64,000 bases of DNA from Paeniglutamicibacter terrestris (GCF_012271785.1 NZ_JAAWVT010000002.1:186001-250000), one strand, 5' to 3'. Positions 16,683 to 24,982 are shown, counted from the first letter of the stretch. A program made the numbers and translations. Notes: generated by a model not told the origin, from the letters alone.

Positions 16683-18365
16683 GTGAATCTTCAAAACGGG
16701 GATTACCAAGTCCTTGCGGGATCCGTTGTCATTGGATTGTTGATTGTTTTTTATGGAGGGACGTTTGTCATGTCTCTCTTTATCGGTAAAAAGAAAGAAA
16801 ATGCCGACGGTTATATGACTGCCGGAAATAAAATTGGTTTCGGAGTCTCCGCTGCAAGCATGACCGCAACATGGATCTGGGCATCATCGATGTATGCTTC
16901 GGCAACGTCGGGCTACACCTATGGCATTTCAGGACCGATACATTATGGGCTTTGGGGTGCTTTGATGATTCTATTTATCTACCCTTTCGGTCGACGAATC
17001 CGTGCTGTTGCTCCAAAGGCGCACACCCTGGCCGAGGTCATGTACGCCCGCCATGGTAGGTCCAGTCAGCTAATGCTTGCCGGGTCCAACATCTTGGGCA
17101 GCGTCATATCGTTGACCTCAAACTTCATTGCCGGTGGTGCGCTGATAGCTCTACTTTCTCCGTTTAGCTTCCGCCAGGGCATCATCGCCGTAGCGGCCGG
17201 CATTCTGCTTTATACCCTGTGGTCGGGGTTCCGCGCCTCGGTACTGACCGACTTCGCGCAGGTAGTAGCGATGCTCGGCGCCGTGGTGATCATCATTCCG
17301 GTGATCTTCTTCGCCGCTGGCGGGCCAGGGCTTTTCGAAACAGGGGCCTCTAACCTTTCGGCTCAGCAGGGGAACTTCTTCTCCTCCGAAGCCTTCATGA
17401 ATCAGGGTGCTCCCTATATCGCTGCCGTCTTGGCGTACGCGATTGGCAACCAGACGATCGCCCAACGCCTCTTCGCGGTTCGTGAAGACCTGATCAAGCC
17501 GACCTTTATTACGGCGACCATTGGTTACGGTGCCACGATCATTGGCTTTGGCATGCTCGGTGTTATCGCACTGTATGCGGGTATCACCCCCATCGATGGC
17601 GATTCCAACAACCTGATTCCACAGATGGCCGTGACTTACCTGGGTCCGGTGCTCCTCTGCATCTTCTTCATCATGATCTTGGGATCCCTTTCGTCCACCG
17701 CGGATTCGGATCTTGCCGCGCTGTCATCGATTGCAATGACAGATATTTACGGACAGTCTGTCGGCAAGCAAAATGCGAATCCTAAGACGATGCTTCTGGT
17801 TGGTCGCATCACCATGATTCTGGCCACTGCCGCGGGGTTGTTCTTCGCCAGCGGGAAGATGAATATTCTTGAGCTGCTGGTCTTCGTTGGTGCGCTGTGG
17901 GGTGCTCTGGTATTCCCCGTCATCGCCAGTTTCTACTGGAAGAAGGTGACCAATATGGCCTTTACCATCTCGACGCTGGCCGCGCTGGCAGCTTTCCTTC
18001 CGGTGCGCTTTGAATGGATCTCGATGACCGGACTGACGGGCTACGCGGTGGATATTATTTCCATCGTCGGCGTTGGCGTCGTTCTGGCCTTGATGAGCTT
18101 CGGATTCTTCGGACTCAAGGTGGCACGAATTGTGGGCATCGTGGCCATCATCGCCGTCGCACCGTTCGCCTTCGGCGTTCTGCATGAATATGCGGTGCTT
18201 AGTGGTTCGCTCGTCGCTTACTCGGTGTCCACAGTGGTTTGTTACCTCATGTCGGTTCGTTCCAAGCAGGACTTTGACTTCAGCACCATCAAGGATCGTG
18301 TGGGCGACTTCGACCCCGTGGAGACGCTGACCAGCGGCTCCGAGCACTACGTCGCTGGCAAGTAG
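16683..18365 (+). CDS. Sodium:solute symporter (SSS family)
   Basis: Integral membrane co-transporter of 560 residues with about 13-14 hydrophobic spans. Conserved features: DGYMTAGNKIGFGVSAASMTATWIW, SGPIHYGLWGALMILF, the FGRRIRAVAPKAHTLAEV loop, and the SSTADSDLAALSS segment, the SSS sodium site. The overall pattern is closer to the DUR3/urea-polyamine branch than to PutP, but the substrate cannot be assigned. Start GTG at 16683, with GAAAGG six bases upstream; a TTG at 16677 overlaps that site. A 43-residue hydrophobic partner follows 24 bases downstream. Confidence 0.8.
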   Translation: MNLQNGDYQVLAGSVVIGLLIVFYGGTFVMSLFIGKKKENADGYMTAGNKIGFGVSAASMTATWIWASSMYASATSGYTYGISGPIHYGLWGALMILFIYPFGRRIRAVAPKAHTLAEVMYARHGRSSQLMLAGSNILGSVISLTSNFIAGGALIALLSPFSFRQGIIAVAAGILLYTLWSGFRASVLTDFAQVVAMLGAVVIIIPVIFFAAGGPGLFETGASNLSAQQGNFFSSEAFMNQGAPYIAAVLAYAIGNQTIAQRLFAVREDLIKPTFITATIGYGATIIGFGMLGVIALYAGITPIDGDSNNLIPQMAVTYLGPVLLCIFFIMILGSLSSTADSDLAALSSIAMTDIYGQSVGKQNANPKTMLLVGRITMILATAAGLFFASGKMNILELLVFVGALWGALVFPVIASFYWKKVTNMAFTISTLAALAAFLPVRFEWISMTGLTGYAVDIISIVGVGVVLALMSFGFFGLKVARIVGIVAIIAVAPFAFGVLHEYAVLSGSLVAYSVSTVVCYLMSVRSKQDFDFSTIKDRVGDFDPVETLTSGSEHYVAGK

Positions 18366-18389
18366 AGACTAGGATATTAGGAGACTGCC

Positions 18390-18521
18390 TTGAGTATTTT
18401 TTGGTTGACCGTATATGTATTAATCTGGCCCGTCATTGTTGGCGGCACTCTGTTTGTGATCGTGCGCGCGTTCTATCGTGAATGGCGGGAGGCACGCGCC
18501 GAGGGCCGTGGCATGGTCTAA
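18390..18521 (+). CDS. Small subunit of the sodium:solute symporter
   Basis: A 43-residue protein: a single hydrophobic helix (residues ~3-26, FWLTVYVLIWPVIVGGTLFV) followed by a short basic/acidic tail (FYREWREARAEGRGMV). TTG start at 18390 with AGGAG six bases upstream. Short hydrophobic proteins of this type are commonly encoded directly after SSS symporters in actinobacteria (putative transporter small subunit); they probably stabilise or target the transporter. Confidence 0.8.
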   Translation: MSIFWLTVYVLIWPVIVGGTLFVIVRAFYREWREARAEGRGMV

Positions 18522-18551
18522 ACAACACCGTGGACCACGAATGTAGCTTCC

Positions 18552-18589
18552 CCCGAGGGCCCGACGGATTATCCCGTCGGGCCCTCGGG
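18552..18589 (+). terminator. Hairpin after the symporter operon
   Basis: A perfect 16-bp GC-rich stem (18552-18567 with 18574-18589) and 6-nt loop, 30 bases past the small-subunit stop. No T run follows. Confidence 0.7.
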
Positions 18590-18625
18590 CATATGACGGC
18601 CGTTGGCAGCTGGAACCTTAAATAA

Positions 18626-18668
18626 CAACGCCCTTCTCACCTCCGGTAGGGGGGTGAGAAGGGCGTTG
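18626..18668 (-). terminator. Hairpin after the DNA methyltransferase gene
   Basis: A perfect 16-bp stem (18626-18641 with 18653-18668) with an 11-nt loop. On the minus strand it is followed by TTATTTAA, so it fits termination of the leftward helicase-methyltransferase operon. Confidence 0.72.
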
Positions 18669-18727
18669 AAGAGAGAAACCTCGGTATGAGGTGGGGCGGG
18701 GACTAAATGCCCTGGCCCCCAGCGCCT

Positions 18728-19669
18728 CTACGTGAGGTCGCTATCCAGGTTCTCCACGAGGGTGGCCTGGGGGATGCGTTTGGTCATCACCGCGATCGAC
18801 TGTGGGTTCTCATCCACGCACACGAAGCGCCGGCCCAGCGCTTGAGACACCGCACCGGTGGTGCCCGAACCGGCAAAGAAATCAAGGACCCAATCGCCCT
18901 CACGGGAACTGGCATGGATGATCCGGCGCAAGATGCCCTCGGGCTTCTGTGTGGGATAGCCGGTTTTTTCCTTACCGGTGGGGGAGACAATCGTGTGCCA
19001 CCAGACATCGGTGGGCAGTTTGCCGCGCTCACGCTTTTCGGCCGTGACCAATCCCGGTGCCATGTAGGGCTCGCGATCGACCTCGGCAGAATCGAAGTGG
19101 TAGGTCTTCGGGTTCTTGACGTACACCAAGATGTTGTCGTGCTTGGCGGGCCAGCGCGATTTGGCTCGGGCTCCGTAGTCGTAGGCCCAAATAATTTCGT
19201 TCAGGAACGACTCGCGGCCGAAGATCGAATCGAGCATGACCTTGGCATAGTGCACCTCACGGTAATCAAGGTGCACGTACAGGGTGCCATCATCGGCCAA
19301 CAGGCGCCAGGCTTCGCGCAGGCGCGGCTCCAAGAATGACCAGTAGTCATCAAACGCGTCGTCATAGCTGTGCAGGTCCCCGCGCAGGGTGGAGTAGCTG
19401 CGGCCCTGGAATCCGACCCGGTCGCCTTCACCCTCGGCCGCACGGACCGAGGTCATTACCTGACGTTTTTGCGTACGCCCGGTGTTAAACGGGGGATCCA
19501 CATAGATCAGGGTGAAGGAATCATCGGGCAACGTGGGTAAAAAGTCCGCGTTTTGGGCATGGACAATCAGGTTGGGTCCCGCCGGATCCCATTGGGGGGC
19601 AGGGCGAGCGCCAGCGCCGTCCGTTGAAGGATCGGCGATGGGCCCGTCGGGAGAGCTAGTCAACGTCAT
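18728..19669 (-). CDS. Orphan beta-class site-specific DNA methyltransferase
   Basis: 313 residues. Motif IV DPPF is at residues 58-61 (LIYVDPPFNTG) and motif I DFFAGSGTTG lies at ~263-272, so the order IV - target domain - I is that of beta-class amino-methyltransferases (N6-adenine or N4-cytosine, as in CcrM and M.HinfI). The conserved TQKPEGILRRII segment precedes motif I. DPPF slightly favours adenine-N6. No restriction gene is adjacent. It starts 19 bases after the DEAD-box helicase stop, so both share a transcript. No ribosome site is obvious. Family members with this context occur in other Micrococcaceae, from memory. Confidence 0.82.
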   Translation of the reverse strand: MTLTSSPDGPIADPSTDGAGARPAPQWDPAGPNLIVHAQNADFLPTLPDDSFTLIYVDPPFNTGRTQKRQVMTSVRAAEGEGDRVGFQGRSYSTLRGDLHSYDDAFDDYWSFLEPRLREAWRLLADDGTLYVHLDYREVHYAKVMLDSIFGRESFLNEIIWAYDYGARAKSRWPAKHDNILVYVKNPKTYHFDSAEVDREPYMAPGLVTAEKRERGKLPTDVWWHTIVSPTGKEKTGYPTQKPEGILRRIIHASSREGDWVLDFFAGSGTTGAVSQALGRRFVCVDENPQSIAVMTKRIPQATLVENLDSDLT

Positions 19670-19688
19670 GTAGTGGCTTGGCGTCGAT

Positions 19689-21371
19689 CTACTTGGCGTC
19701 GTCGCGGTTCACGACTTCGCCCTCGCGGCGTCGGGTGCGGCTACGGTTCGGACGCGTGTTGGGACGAGTGCGGGCCGGACGCTCGGTCGCCGCGGCGCCC
19801 TGCTCGGCTGAATCGGACACAGGGCCCTGCTCGGAGGCAACTGCGGTCTCGCGGTGGCGTTCGCCTTCGCGAGCCGGACGGTCGGATCGGCCGCGGGAAT
19901 GACCGTGGCGTCCACCCGTGGAGCCTCCGCGCTCGGACCCACGTTCGGATCCGCGCTCGGAACGGCGTGGGTCAGTTGAACGCGTGGCGTTCTTTTTACC
20001 GGTCTCGCCGAGGTCTTCGAGCTTTTCGCCGGCCAAGCCCTCGAGCTTGCGCGCGTTGCGCGGCAGACGACCCTTGGTGCCAGCGGGGATGTGCAGGTCA
20101 GTAAAGAGGTGTGCCGAGGAAGAGTAGGTTTCCACCGGGTCGGTGACGTTCAGACCCAGGGCCTTATTAATCAAGCCCCAACGCGGAACATCTTCCCAGT
20201 CCACGAAGGTGACGGCGGTGCCCTTGTTGCCGGCACGGCCGGTGCGGCCCACACGGTGAAGGTAGGTCTTCTCATCTTCCGGGCACTGCAAATTGATCAC
20301 GTGGGTGACATCGTCCACGTCGATACCGCGGGCAGCAACGTCGGTGGCGACCAGCACGTCAACCTTGTTGTTGCGGAAGGCACGCAGTGCTTGCTCGCGG
20401 GCTCCCTGGCCCAAGTCGCCGTGCATGGCGCCGGCGGCAAAGCCACGATCAATCAGCTCGTCGGTCAGCTTGGCTGCCGAGCGCTTGGTCTTGGTGAAGA
20501 TGATGGTCCGGCCGCGGCCTACGGCCTGCAGAATGCGGGCCACCACCTCGTCCTTATCCAGCTGGTGGGCACGGTAGACAACCTGGCGGATGTCCTTCTT
20601 GGTGATCGAGTCATCGTCCGGGTCAGCAGCGCGGATGTGCGTCGGCTTGGTCATATAACGACGGGCCATCGCGATGACGGGGCCGGGCATGGTGGCCGAG
20701 AAGAGCATGGTCTGGCGAGTCGCCGGGGTGGCGGCCAGCAGCGTCTCAACGTCCGGCAGGAAGCCGAGGTCAAGCATCTCATCGGCCTCGTCGAGGATCA
20801 CGATGCGGATGTTCTTCAAGTTCAGGTGACGCTGGCGGTGCAGGTCAATCAGGCGACCGGGGGTACCCACAACGATTTCGACGCCGTTGGTGAGCTGCTC
20901 GATCTGCGGTTCGTAGGCACGGCCGCCGTAAATCGTGGCGATTCGAGCGTTGCGCAGCGTTGAAGCCTTTTCGATATCCGCGGCGACCTGGACGGCCAAT
21001 TCGCGCGTCGGGGCAACAATCAGGGCCTGCGGGGCGCCGGGCTGCGGGAGCCGGTCATAACCCTCGTCCTCGGGGCCCACCACGAGCTGCAACGCGGGGA
21101 TGCCGAAGCCGAAGGTCTTGCCGGTACCGGTCTTGGCCTGACCGATGATGTCGTGCCCGCCAAGGGCCACCGGCAGGGTCATGGACTGGATGGGGAAGGG
21201 GTGGGTGATCCCTGCAGCGGTGAGTGACGCGACGATGTCGGCGCGCACGCCAAAGTCGGCGAAGGTCAGCTGGGGAAGCTCGTGCGGGGTTTCATCGGTG
21301 GACAGAGAATCTTCGATGTCCACTGCTTCGGACGCCGAATCGGCGGTCAGCAGGTGTTCTGTATTCGACAC
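19689..21371 (-). CDS. rhlE: DEAD-box ATP-dependent RNA helicase
   Basis: 560-residue RNA helicase. Motifs in order: Q motif around FADFGVRADIVASL, I AKTGTGKT, Ia PTRELAVQ, Ib TPGRLID, II DEAD, III SAT, IV IIFTKTKRSA, V ARGIDVDDVTHV, VI HRVGRTGRAG. A 150-residue C-terminal tail is basic and Gly/Arg/Ser rich with tandem SERG units, typical of RNA-binding tails. GTG start at 21371 without a strong ribosome site. Likely role: ribosome assembly or mRNA turnover. RhlE is suggested by the mycobacterial position beside a ferritin-like gene; CsdA-like function is possible. Confidence 0.85.
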   Translation of the reverse strand: MSNTEHLLTADSASEAVDIEDSLSTDETPHELPQLTFADFGVRADIVASLTAAGITHPFPIQSMTLPVALGGHDIIGQAKTGTGKTFGFGIPALQLVVGPEDEGYDRLPQPGAPQALIVAPTRELAVQVAADIEKASTLRNARIATIYGGRAYEPQIEQLTNGVEIVVGTPGRLIDLHRQRHLNLKNIRIVILDEADEMLDLGFLPDVETLLAATPATRQTMLFSATMPGPVIAMARRYMTKPTHIRAADPDDDSITKKDIRQVVYRAHQLDKDEVVARILQAVGRGRTIIFTKTKRSAAKLTDELIDRGFAAGAMHGDLGQGAREQALRAFRNNKVDVLVATDVAARGIDVDDVTHVINLQCPEDEKTYLHRVGRTGRAGNKGTAVTFVDWEDVPRWGLINKALGLNVTDPVETYSSSAHLFTDLHIPAGTKGRLPRNARKLEGLAGEKLEDLGETGKKNATRSTDPRRSERGSERGSERGGSTGGRHGHSRGRSDRPAREGERHRETAVASEQGPVSDSAEQGAAATERPARTRPNTRPNRSRTRRREGEVVNRDDAK

Positions 21372-21390
21372 GGGGGTCTCATTCTTTTAG

Positions 21391-21523
21391 GCACCGGGGC
21401 TGGGGTGCTCGACGACCGTCCCGAGTTCAGTCGGGACTTGAGGGTCGGAGGCCCACCACATTCGGGGTGCATCCAGCGGAGCCGATCGCAGGCTTAGCAA
21501 TGCGGTCAAGTGGTTCTGACCGC
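21391..21523 (-). promoter_or_regulatory. Structured 5' leader of the DEAD-box helicase
   Basis: Three separate hairpins lie in the 335-base leader: 21391-21408 (5-bp stem), 21418-21437 (7-bp perfect stem, 6-nt loop) and 21502-21523 (7-bp perfect stem, 8-nt loop). RNA helicase genes are often autoregulated through structured leaders, so a role is plausible. The remainder of 21372-21671 holds no gene I can support. Confidence 0.4.
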
Positions 21524-21671
21524 GGGTGGGGCGCGGAAGTCGCTGGGTAATCCCGCAAAAATCTTTTCAAGGTTCGCGACCGGGCATCCTTATACCATTC
21601 CAGCATATCGTGCCGTCGGTAAATTCTGGGCATTGCCCGCCCGAACGGGTGCGAGCAAAGAGTACGCCGGA

Positions 21672-21703
21672 GCTTTGCCCGCACCACCAGATGCGGGCAA
21701 AGC
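21672..21703 (-). terminator. Hairpin after the RNB ribonuclease gene
   Basis: A perfect 12-bp stem (21672-21683 with 21692-21703) and 8-nt loop, three bases beyond the leftward stop codon. No U tract. Confidence 0.65.
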
Positions 21704-21706
21704 GCC

Positions 21707-23164
21707 TTAGGCCTCGATGATCTTGAAGAGCACCTTACGTGTGGCAAGATCCGCATGCACGAGTTCGACCTCAACCTCAACGCCTGCCGCTGCGTTGCCC
21801 TCAAAGGGTGCCATCACCGCGGGGTCCTTCACCAACAGGGTTCCACCGGTTGCCGGTGAACCATTCTTGGATCGCGCATCATCGATCCCGGTCAGGGTGA
21901 CCGCGCTGAAGCGTTCGCCCACGCGGTGGGCCAGTGATGCTGCCTCAACGGTGTCAATCGCTGCACGTTCGATGGTGTTCACTAGTCGGTTCGAGTCGCC
22001 CATGAGCTTCGGGAGCGTTGGTAGAACGGCGCGCAGGCCCTCCGGAACTTCCTGCCTACTGGAAGCATAGGAACAGATCAGCAACGAAAAACGGTCAACA
22101 AGCCGGCGGAGCGGTGCGGTGGTGTGGGCGTAAGGTGCTGCGATCGCCGCCTGGATCACATCCTCGGGAACCTCGCCATCGATCGCCGTATAGGTCGCCC
22201 CGCGAAAGAGACCCGTGGCCCGGTGCATCAGGGCAAGCTGTCGCGGATCGTTGAGGTCCAGGGAACGCAGGAACTCACCGTACGGTTGGGCCGGATCCCA
22301 GACGGTGCCCAGTGCCTTCGCCTCGAGACGGAAGATCTTGATGTCTTTTTCGGCAGGAGCAGGCATGGTGCGTAGCAGTCCCACCTTTGCCTCAAGCATG
22401 ATCCTTGCTGCTTCAATGCCCGTCATCAGCGAGATCTGCGCATTCCAGTCCTCCACCGCCAGCGGGGGAGCAGACACGATGGTGTAGGTGCCATTGATGC
22501 ACTCAACCTCTTGAGACGGGATACGCAACGACGCTCCACCACGTTGGCGCTCCAAATCGACGCGCTTGATTCCCACTTCGCGCAGCAATTGCAGCAATTC
22601 ACTCGCGGTGCCGGCATCAAGGGATTCCTGGACGCCGACGTAGCTAAGCTTTTCTCGACTCTTCACCACGGCACGTTCCAGGGTGGTTTCGGTGACGGCT
22701 CCCGCCGCATCCAGAGTGAACGTCCAGAGGTAGGCGCTGCGATCTTGGCCCGGCAGCAGTGAGCCGGCATCTTCACTGATGGCTTCGGGGTGCAGAGATA
22801 TGCGCCGGTGCGGCAGATAGACGGTCTGCCCGCGTAGCCGTGTTTCTGAGTCCAGCGCGCCGCCCAGGGCCACGAACCCCGGGACATCGGCAATGGCGTA
22901 GTGCACCACGTAGCCCTGGCCACTGCGTTCAAGATGCAGGGCCTGATCCAGATCTGTAGAGCTGGCTGGGTCGATGGTCACCAGCTCGATGTCGCGCCTG
23001 TCGATCGCCGGAAGTTCAAAATCCTTGATGGCGCGTTCCGCCTCGGCAAGCACTTCGGCTGGGAAGGTGGCACGCACCTCAAACTCTGTTTCCAGGGCTT
23101 CAAGGGCCTGTTCCAGTGAGGTGCTTCGGGCATCTTTGGTCAGTGCAATGTTTTGGTGGCTCAC
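21707..23164 (-). CDS. RNB-domain (RNase II-like) ribonuclease, short form
   Basis: 3'-5' exoribonuclease of the RNase II/R superfamily, 485 residues from the GTG at 23164. The catalytic motif reads TIDPASSTDLDQALHLE: D65, D71 and D73 match E. coli RNase II D201, D207 and D209, while the fourth acid (D210) is Gln74. The family block YVVHYAIADVPGFVALGG and the C-terminal YAHTTAPLRRLVDRF are present. Cold-shock and S1 RNA-binding domains are absent. The frame is open to 23710, but that part is antisense to the next gene; TATGCT six bases before the GTG at 23164 marks a leaderless start. Confidence 0.85.
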   Translation of the reverse strand: MSHQNIALTKDARSTSLEQALEALETEFEVRATFPAEVLAEAERAIKDFELPAIDRRDIELVTIDPASSTDLDQALHLERSGQGYVVHYAIADVPGFVALGGALDSETRLRGQTVYLPHRRISLHPEAISEDAGSLLPGQDRSAYLWTFTLDAAGAVTETTLERAVVKSREKLSYVGVQESLDAGTASELLQLLREVGIKRVDLERQRGGASLRIPSQEVECINGTYTIVSAPPLAVEDWNAQISLMTGIEAARIMLEAKVGLLRTMPAPAEKDIKIFRLEAKALGTVWDPAQPYGEFLRSLDLNDPRQLALMHRATGLFRGATYTAIDGEVPEDVIQAAIAAPYAHTTAPLRRLVDRFSLLICSYASSRQEVPEGLRAVLPTLPKLMGDSNRLVNTIERAAIDTVEAASLAHRVGERFSAVTLTGIDDARSKNGSPATGGTLLVKDPAVMAPFEGNAAAGVEVEVELVHADLATRKVLFKIIEA

Positions 23165-23170
23165 ACCGTC

Positions 23171-23176
23171 AGCATA
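23171..23176 (-). promoter_or_regulatory. Leaderless -10 hexamer of the RNB ribonuclease gene
   Basis: On the minus strand TATGCT ends six bases before the GTG at 23164, inside a 75-base divergent intergenic region. Confidence 0.5.
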
Positions 23177-23227
23177 ACCACGCCACGGTGTGCTGGGGCG
23201 GATGCCGCGCGTGTGTTGGGCCCCTAG

Positions 23228-23233
23228 TACGCT
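23228..23233 (+). promoter_or_regulatory. Leaderless -10 hexamer of the ferritin-like gene
   Basis: TACGCT ends six bases before the ATG at 23240. Confidence 0.5.
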
Positions 23234-23239
23234 AAATAC

Positions 23240-23920
23240 ATGACCGATACCCCGCTGACCTTTGGTTCCAGTGCCTCCGCCGACGACGCCGAACTGGCCC
23301 TCTTGGGGCTGATCGCCTATCAGGAACTGACCTCCTTCGAGCATCTGTCCTCCGATGCGCGGCTTTCTCCAACGCTGGTGGACAGGGAAATCTTGGGACG
23401 TTTGGCCGTGGCCGAATTCGGTCACTTTGAGCTGGTGCGTGAACTTATTGCCGCACGTGGCCTGGATCCGCAGGAAGTCATCGAACCGTTCATGGAGTCC
23501 CTCGATGAGATGCATCGCCGGACCAAGCCCGGGGATTGGTACGAATCCCTGACCAAGGCCTACGTGATTGATGGGGTGGCAGGAGACTTTTACTCGCTGA
23601 TTGCCTCGGGGCTGGAACCCGAAGCCCGCGATCTGGTGCACCAGGTGAAGCGCACCGAGGCCAATGCCGACTGGTTGCGTGATCGCCTGCAACTGGCCAT
23701 CGCCGATCACCCCGAGCGGGCTTCACGAATGGCCCTCTGGGGGCGTCGACTGCTCGGCGAAGCACTGACCCAAGCCCGGGAGATCGGCGAGAAGTACGAC
23801 TACTTCGGTGCCCTACAGGCCGAGGGGCGCGGGGATCGTGGACAGGAAATGACCACCCTCTTTGCTTCCCTGGTGGAAAGCCACTCCCGGCGGATGCGCC
23901 AACTAGGAATGACCGCCTAA
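23240..23920 (+). CDS. Ferritin-like fold protein (MiaE-like)
   Basis: 226-residue all-helical protein related to the ferritin-like/tRNA-(ms2io6A)-hydroxylase group. Candidate di-iron ligands are in ALLGLIAYQELTSFEHLSS (Glu), the ExxH of AVAEFGHFELV, DGVAGDFYSL and a later KRTEANADWLRDRL (Glu). Function in actinobacteria is not established. It is divergent from the RNB nuclease and sits beside a DEAD-box helicase and upstream of DUF3107/TetR, an order I recall from mycobacteria (Rv3210c region). Confidence 0.72.
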   Translation: MTDTPLTFGSSASADDAELALLGLIAYQELTSFEHLSSDARLSPTLVDREILGRLAVAEFGHFELVRELIAARGLDPQEVIEPFMESLDEMHRRTKPGDWYESLTKAYVIDGVAGDFYSLIASGLEPEARDLVHQVKRTEANADWLRDRLQLAIADHPERASRMALWGRRLLGEALTQAREIGEKYDYFGALQAEGRGDRGQEMTTLFASLVESHSRRMRQLGMTA

Positions 23921-23994
23921 TCTCACTCCCGACGCGCCACACCGACGGCCGCGCCACCCGCAACGTTAAACACCACAAGAAATGAGTAGCAGCC

Positions 23995-24654
23995 ATGAGC
24001 CTTGAAAAAGACTCACCCACGAGGGTGTTGACCGATTATGAGATCGCTCGAGCGCTGAAAGAATTGCCGTCCTGGCGTCAACGTTCCGGTTCCCTAGTGT
24101 GTGCGTGGTCATTTGCCGATTCGCGCGAAGCCATCGACTTTTTGGCCATCGTTGCCGAGGCCGCCGAGCGTCAGGGCCACCACCCGGACGTCGATTGGCG
24201 CTGGAACACCATCTTCCTGAGTTTGACCTCGCACGATGTGGGATCCGAGATTACGCTTCGGGACCTCGCATTGGCCACGCTGTTGGAATTCGCCGCCGCA
24301 GACTGTGGTGCCGTGGCGGTGCCGCAACGGCACCAGGATGTTGAATTGGTGATCCAGAGCGCCGATCCCGGGGCGCTGGAGCAGTTCTGGATTGATGCTC
24401 TGGGCTACCGAGTCGGGCGCGATGGTGTACTGCGGGATCCGCAAGGTCGTAATCCGCAGCTGCGCTTCAACACGCCCACCGACAAGAACGCTGCCGGCAT
24501 CGTGGTGGAGAAGTATGTGTCTGCGACCTCACAGGAGCAGGACCACGACCAAGAACCGACAGAACGTCCTGGCCCGGGGTTCCTGTTGGACGCCGAAGGA
24601 AACCGCTTCGCGCTACGCACCGATGAACAACTCGATCCACCGCCATTTCAGTAG
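23995..24654 (+). CDS. Pterin-4a-carbinolamine dehydratase fused to a VOC-like domain
   Basis: 219 residues. Residues ~10-105 form a pterin carbinolamine dehydratase (PhhB): the catalytic stretch GHHPDVDWRWNTIFLSLTSH includes the His-His and C-terminal His of the family. Residues ~110-215 look like a single VOC/glyoxalase-like module (DVELVIQSADPGALEQFW ... LGYRVGRDGVLRDPQGRNPQ ... AGIVVEKYV ... FLLDAEGNRFAL). PhhB alone is about 100 residues, so this is a two-domain fusion. No aromatic amino-acid hydroxylase is nearby, so the substrate is open. The ribosome site before the ATG is weak. Confidence 0.78.
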   Translation: MSLEKDSPTRVLTDYEIARALKELPSWRQRSGSLVCAWSFADSREAIDFLAIVAEAAERQGHHPDVDWRWNTIFLSLTSHDVGSEITLRDLALATLLEFAAADCGAVAVPQRHQDVELVIQSADPGALEQFWIDALGYRVGRDGVLRDPQGRNPQLRFNTPTDKNAAGIVVEKYVSATSQEQDHDQEPTERPGPGFLLDAEGNRFALRTDEQLDPPPFQ

Positions 24655-24695
24655 CGGTGTGCGTCGGTGCCGGCTCGGGGCGGACCTGAAGAGTT

Positions 24696-24740
24696 AAATG
24701 GGTGAGGGAGGGACGTTAAACGTCCCTCCCTCACCCATTT
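24696..24740. terminator. 21-bp bidirectional hairpin
   Basis: A perfect 21-bp stem (24696-24716 with 24720-24740) with a 3-nt loop separates the convergent pterin dehydratase and DUF3107 genes. TTTTG follows on the plus strand and TTTAACTC on the minus strand. Confidence 0.85.
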
Positions 24741-24760
24741 TGTGCTCTGGGGTGTTGCTA

Positions 24761-24982
24761 CTAGTGAGCGAAGCCCACGCGGCGAGCTTCTTCGACACCG
24801 ATCTCAACATAAGCGATGCCCGTTACGGGCACCAGCATGAGCCGGCCCTTGGAGTCGGTGAGGCGCAATTCCCCGCCAGCGCTCAGAGCATCGGACACGC
24901 GCGTGGCCAAAACCTCTGCGTCTTCGGCGGATTCGATTACGATCTCGCGGGCAACATTCTGAATTCCAATGCGAACGTCCAT
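24761..24982 (-). CDS. DUF3107 family small protein
   Basis: A 73-residue protein beginning MDVRIGIQNVAREIVIESAE and containing LRLTDSKGRLMLVPVTGIAY, the pattern of actinobacterial DUF3107 proteins (function unknown). The ATG at 24982 is preceded by AGGAAGG five bases upstream, which decides against the longer frame. It follows the TetR gene by 70 bases, a pairing conserved in mycobacteria (Rv3208-Rv3208A, from memory). Confidence 0.85.
   Translation of the reverse strand: MDVRIGIQNVAREIVIESAEDAEVLATRVSDALSAGGELRLTDSKGRLMLVPVTGIAYVEIGVEEARRVGFAH

Noticed and set aside
18728-19669. Restriction-modification system
   Set aside because: No endonuclease or specificity gene is adjacent; the neighbours are RNA metabolism and transport genes.
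23165-23710. Long open frame continuing the RNB nuclease upstream by about 180 residues
   Set aside because: It is antisense to the well-supported ferritin-like gene, has no domain similarity, and the leaderless promoter marks the start at 23164.
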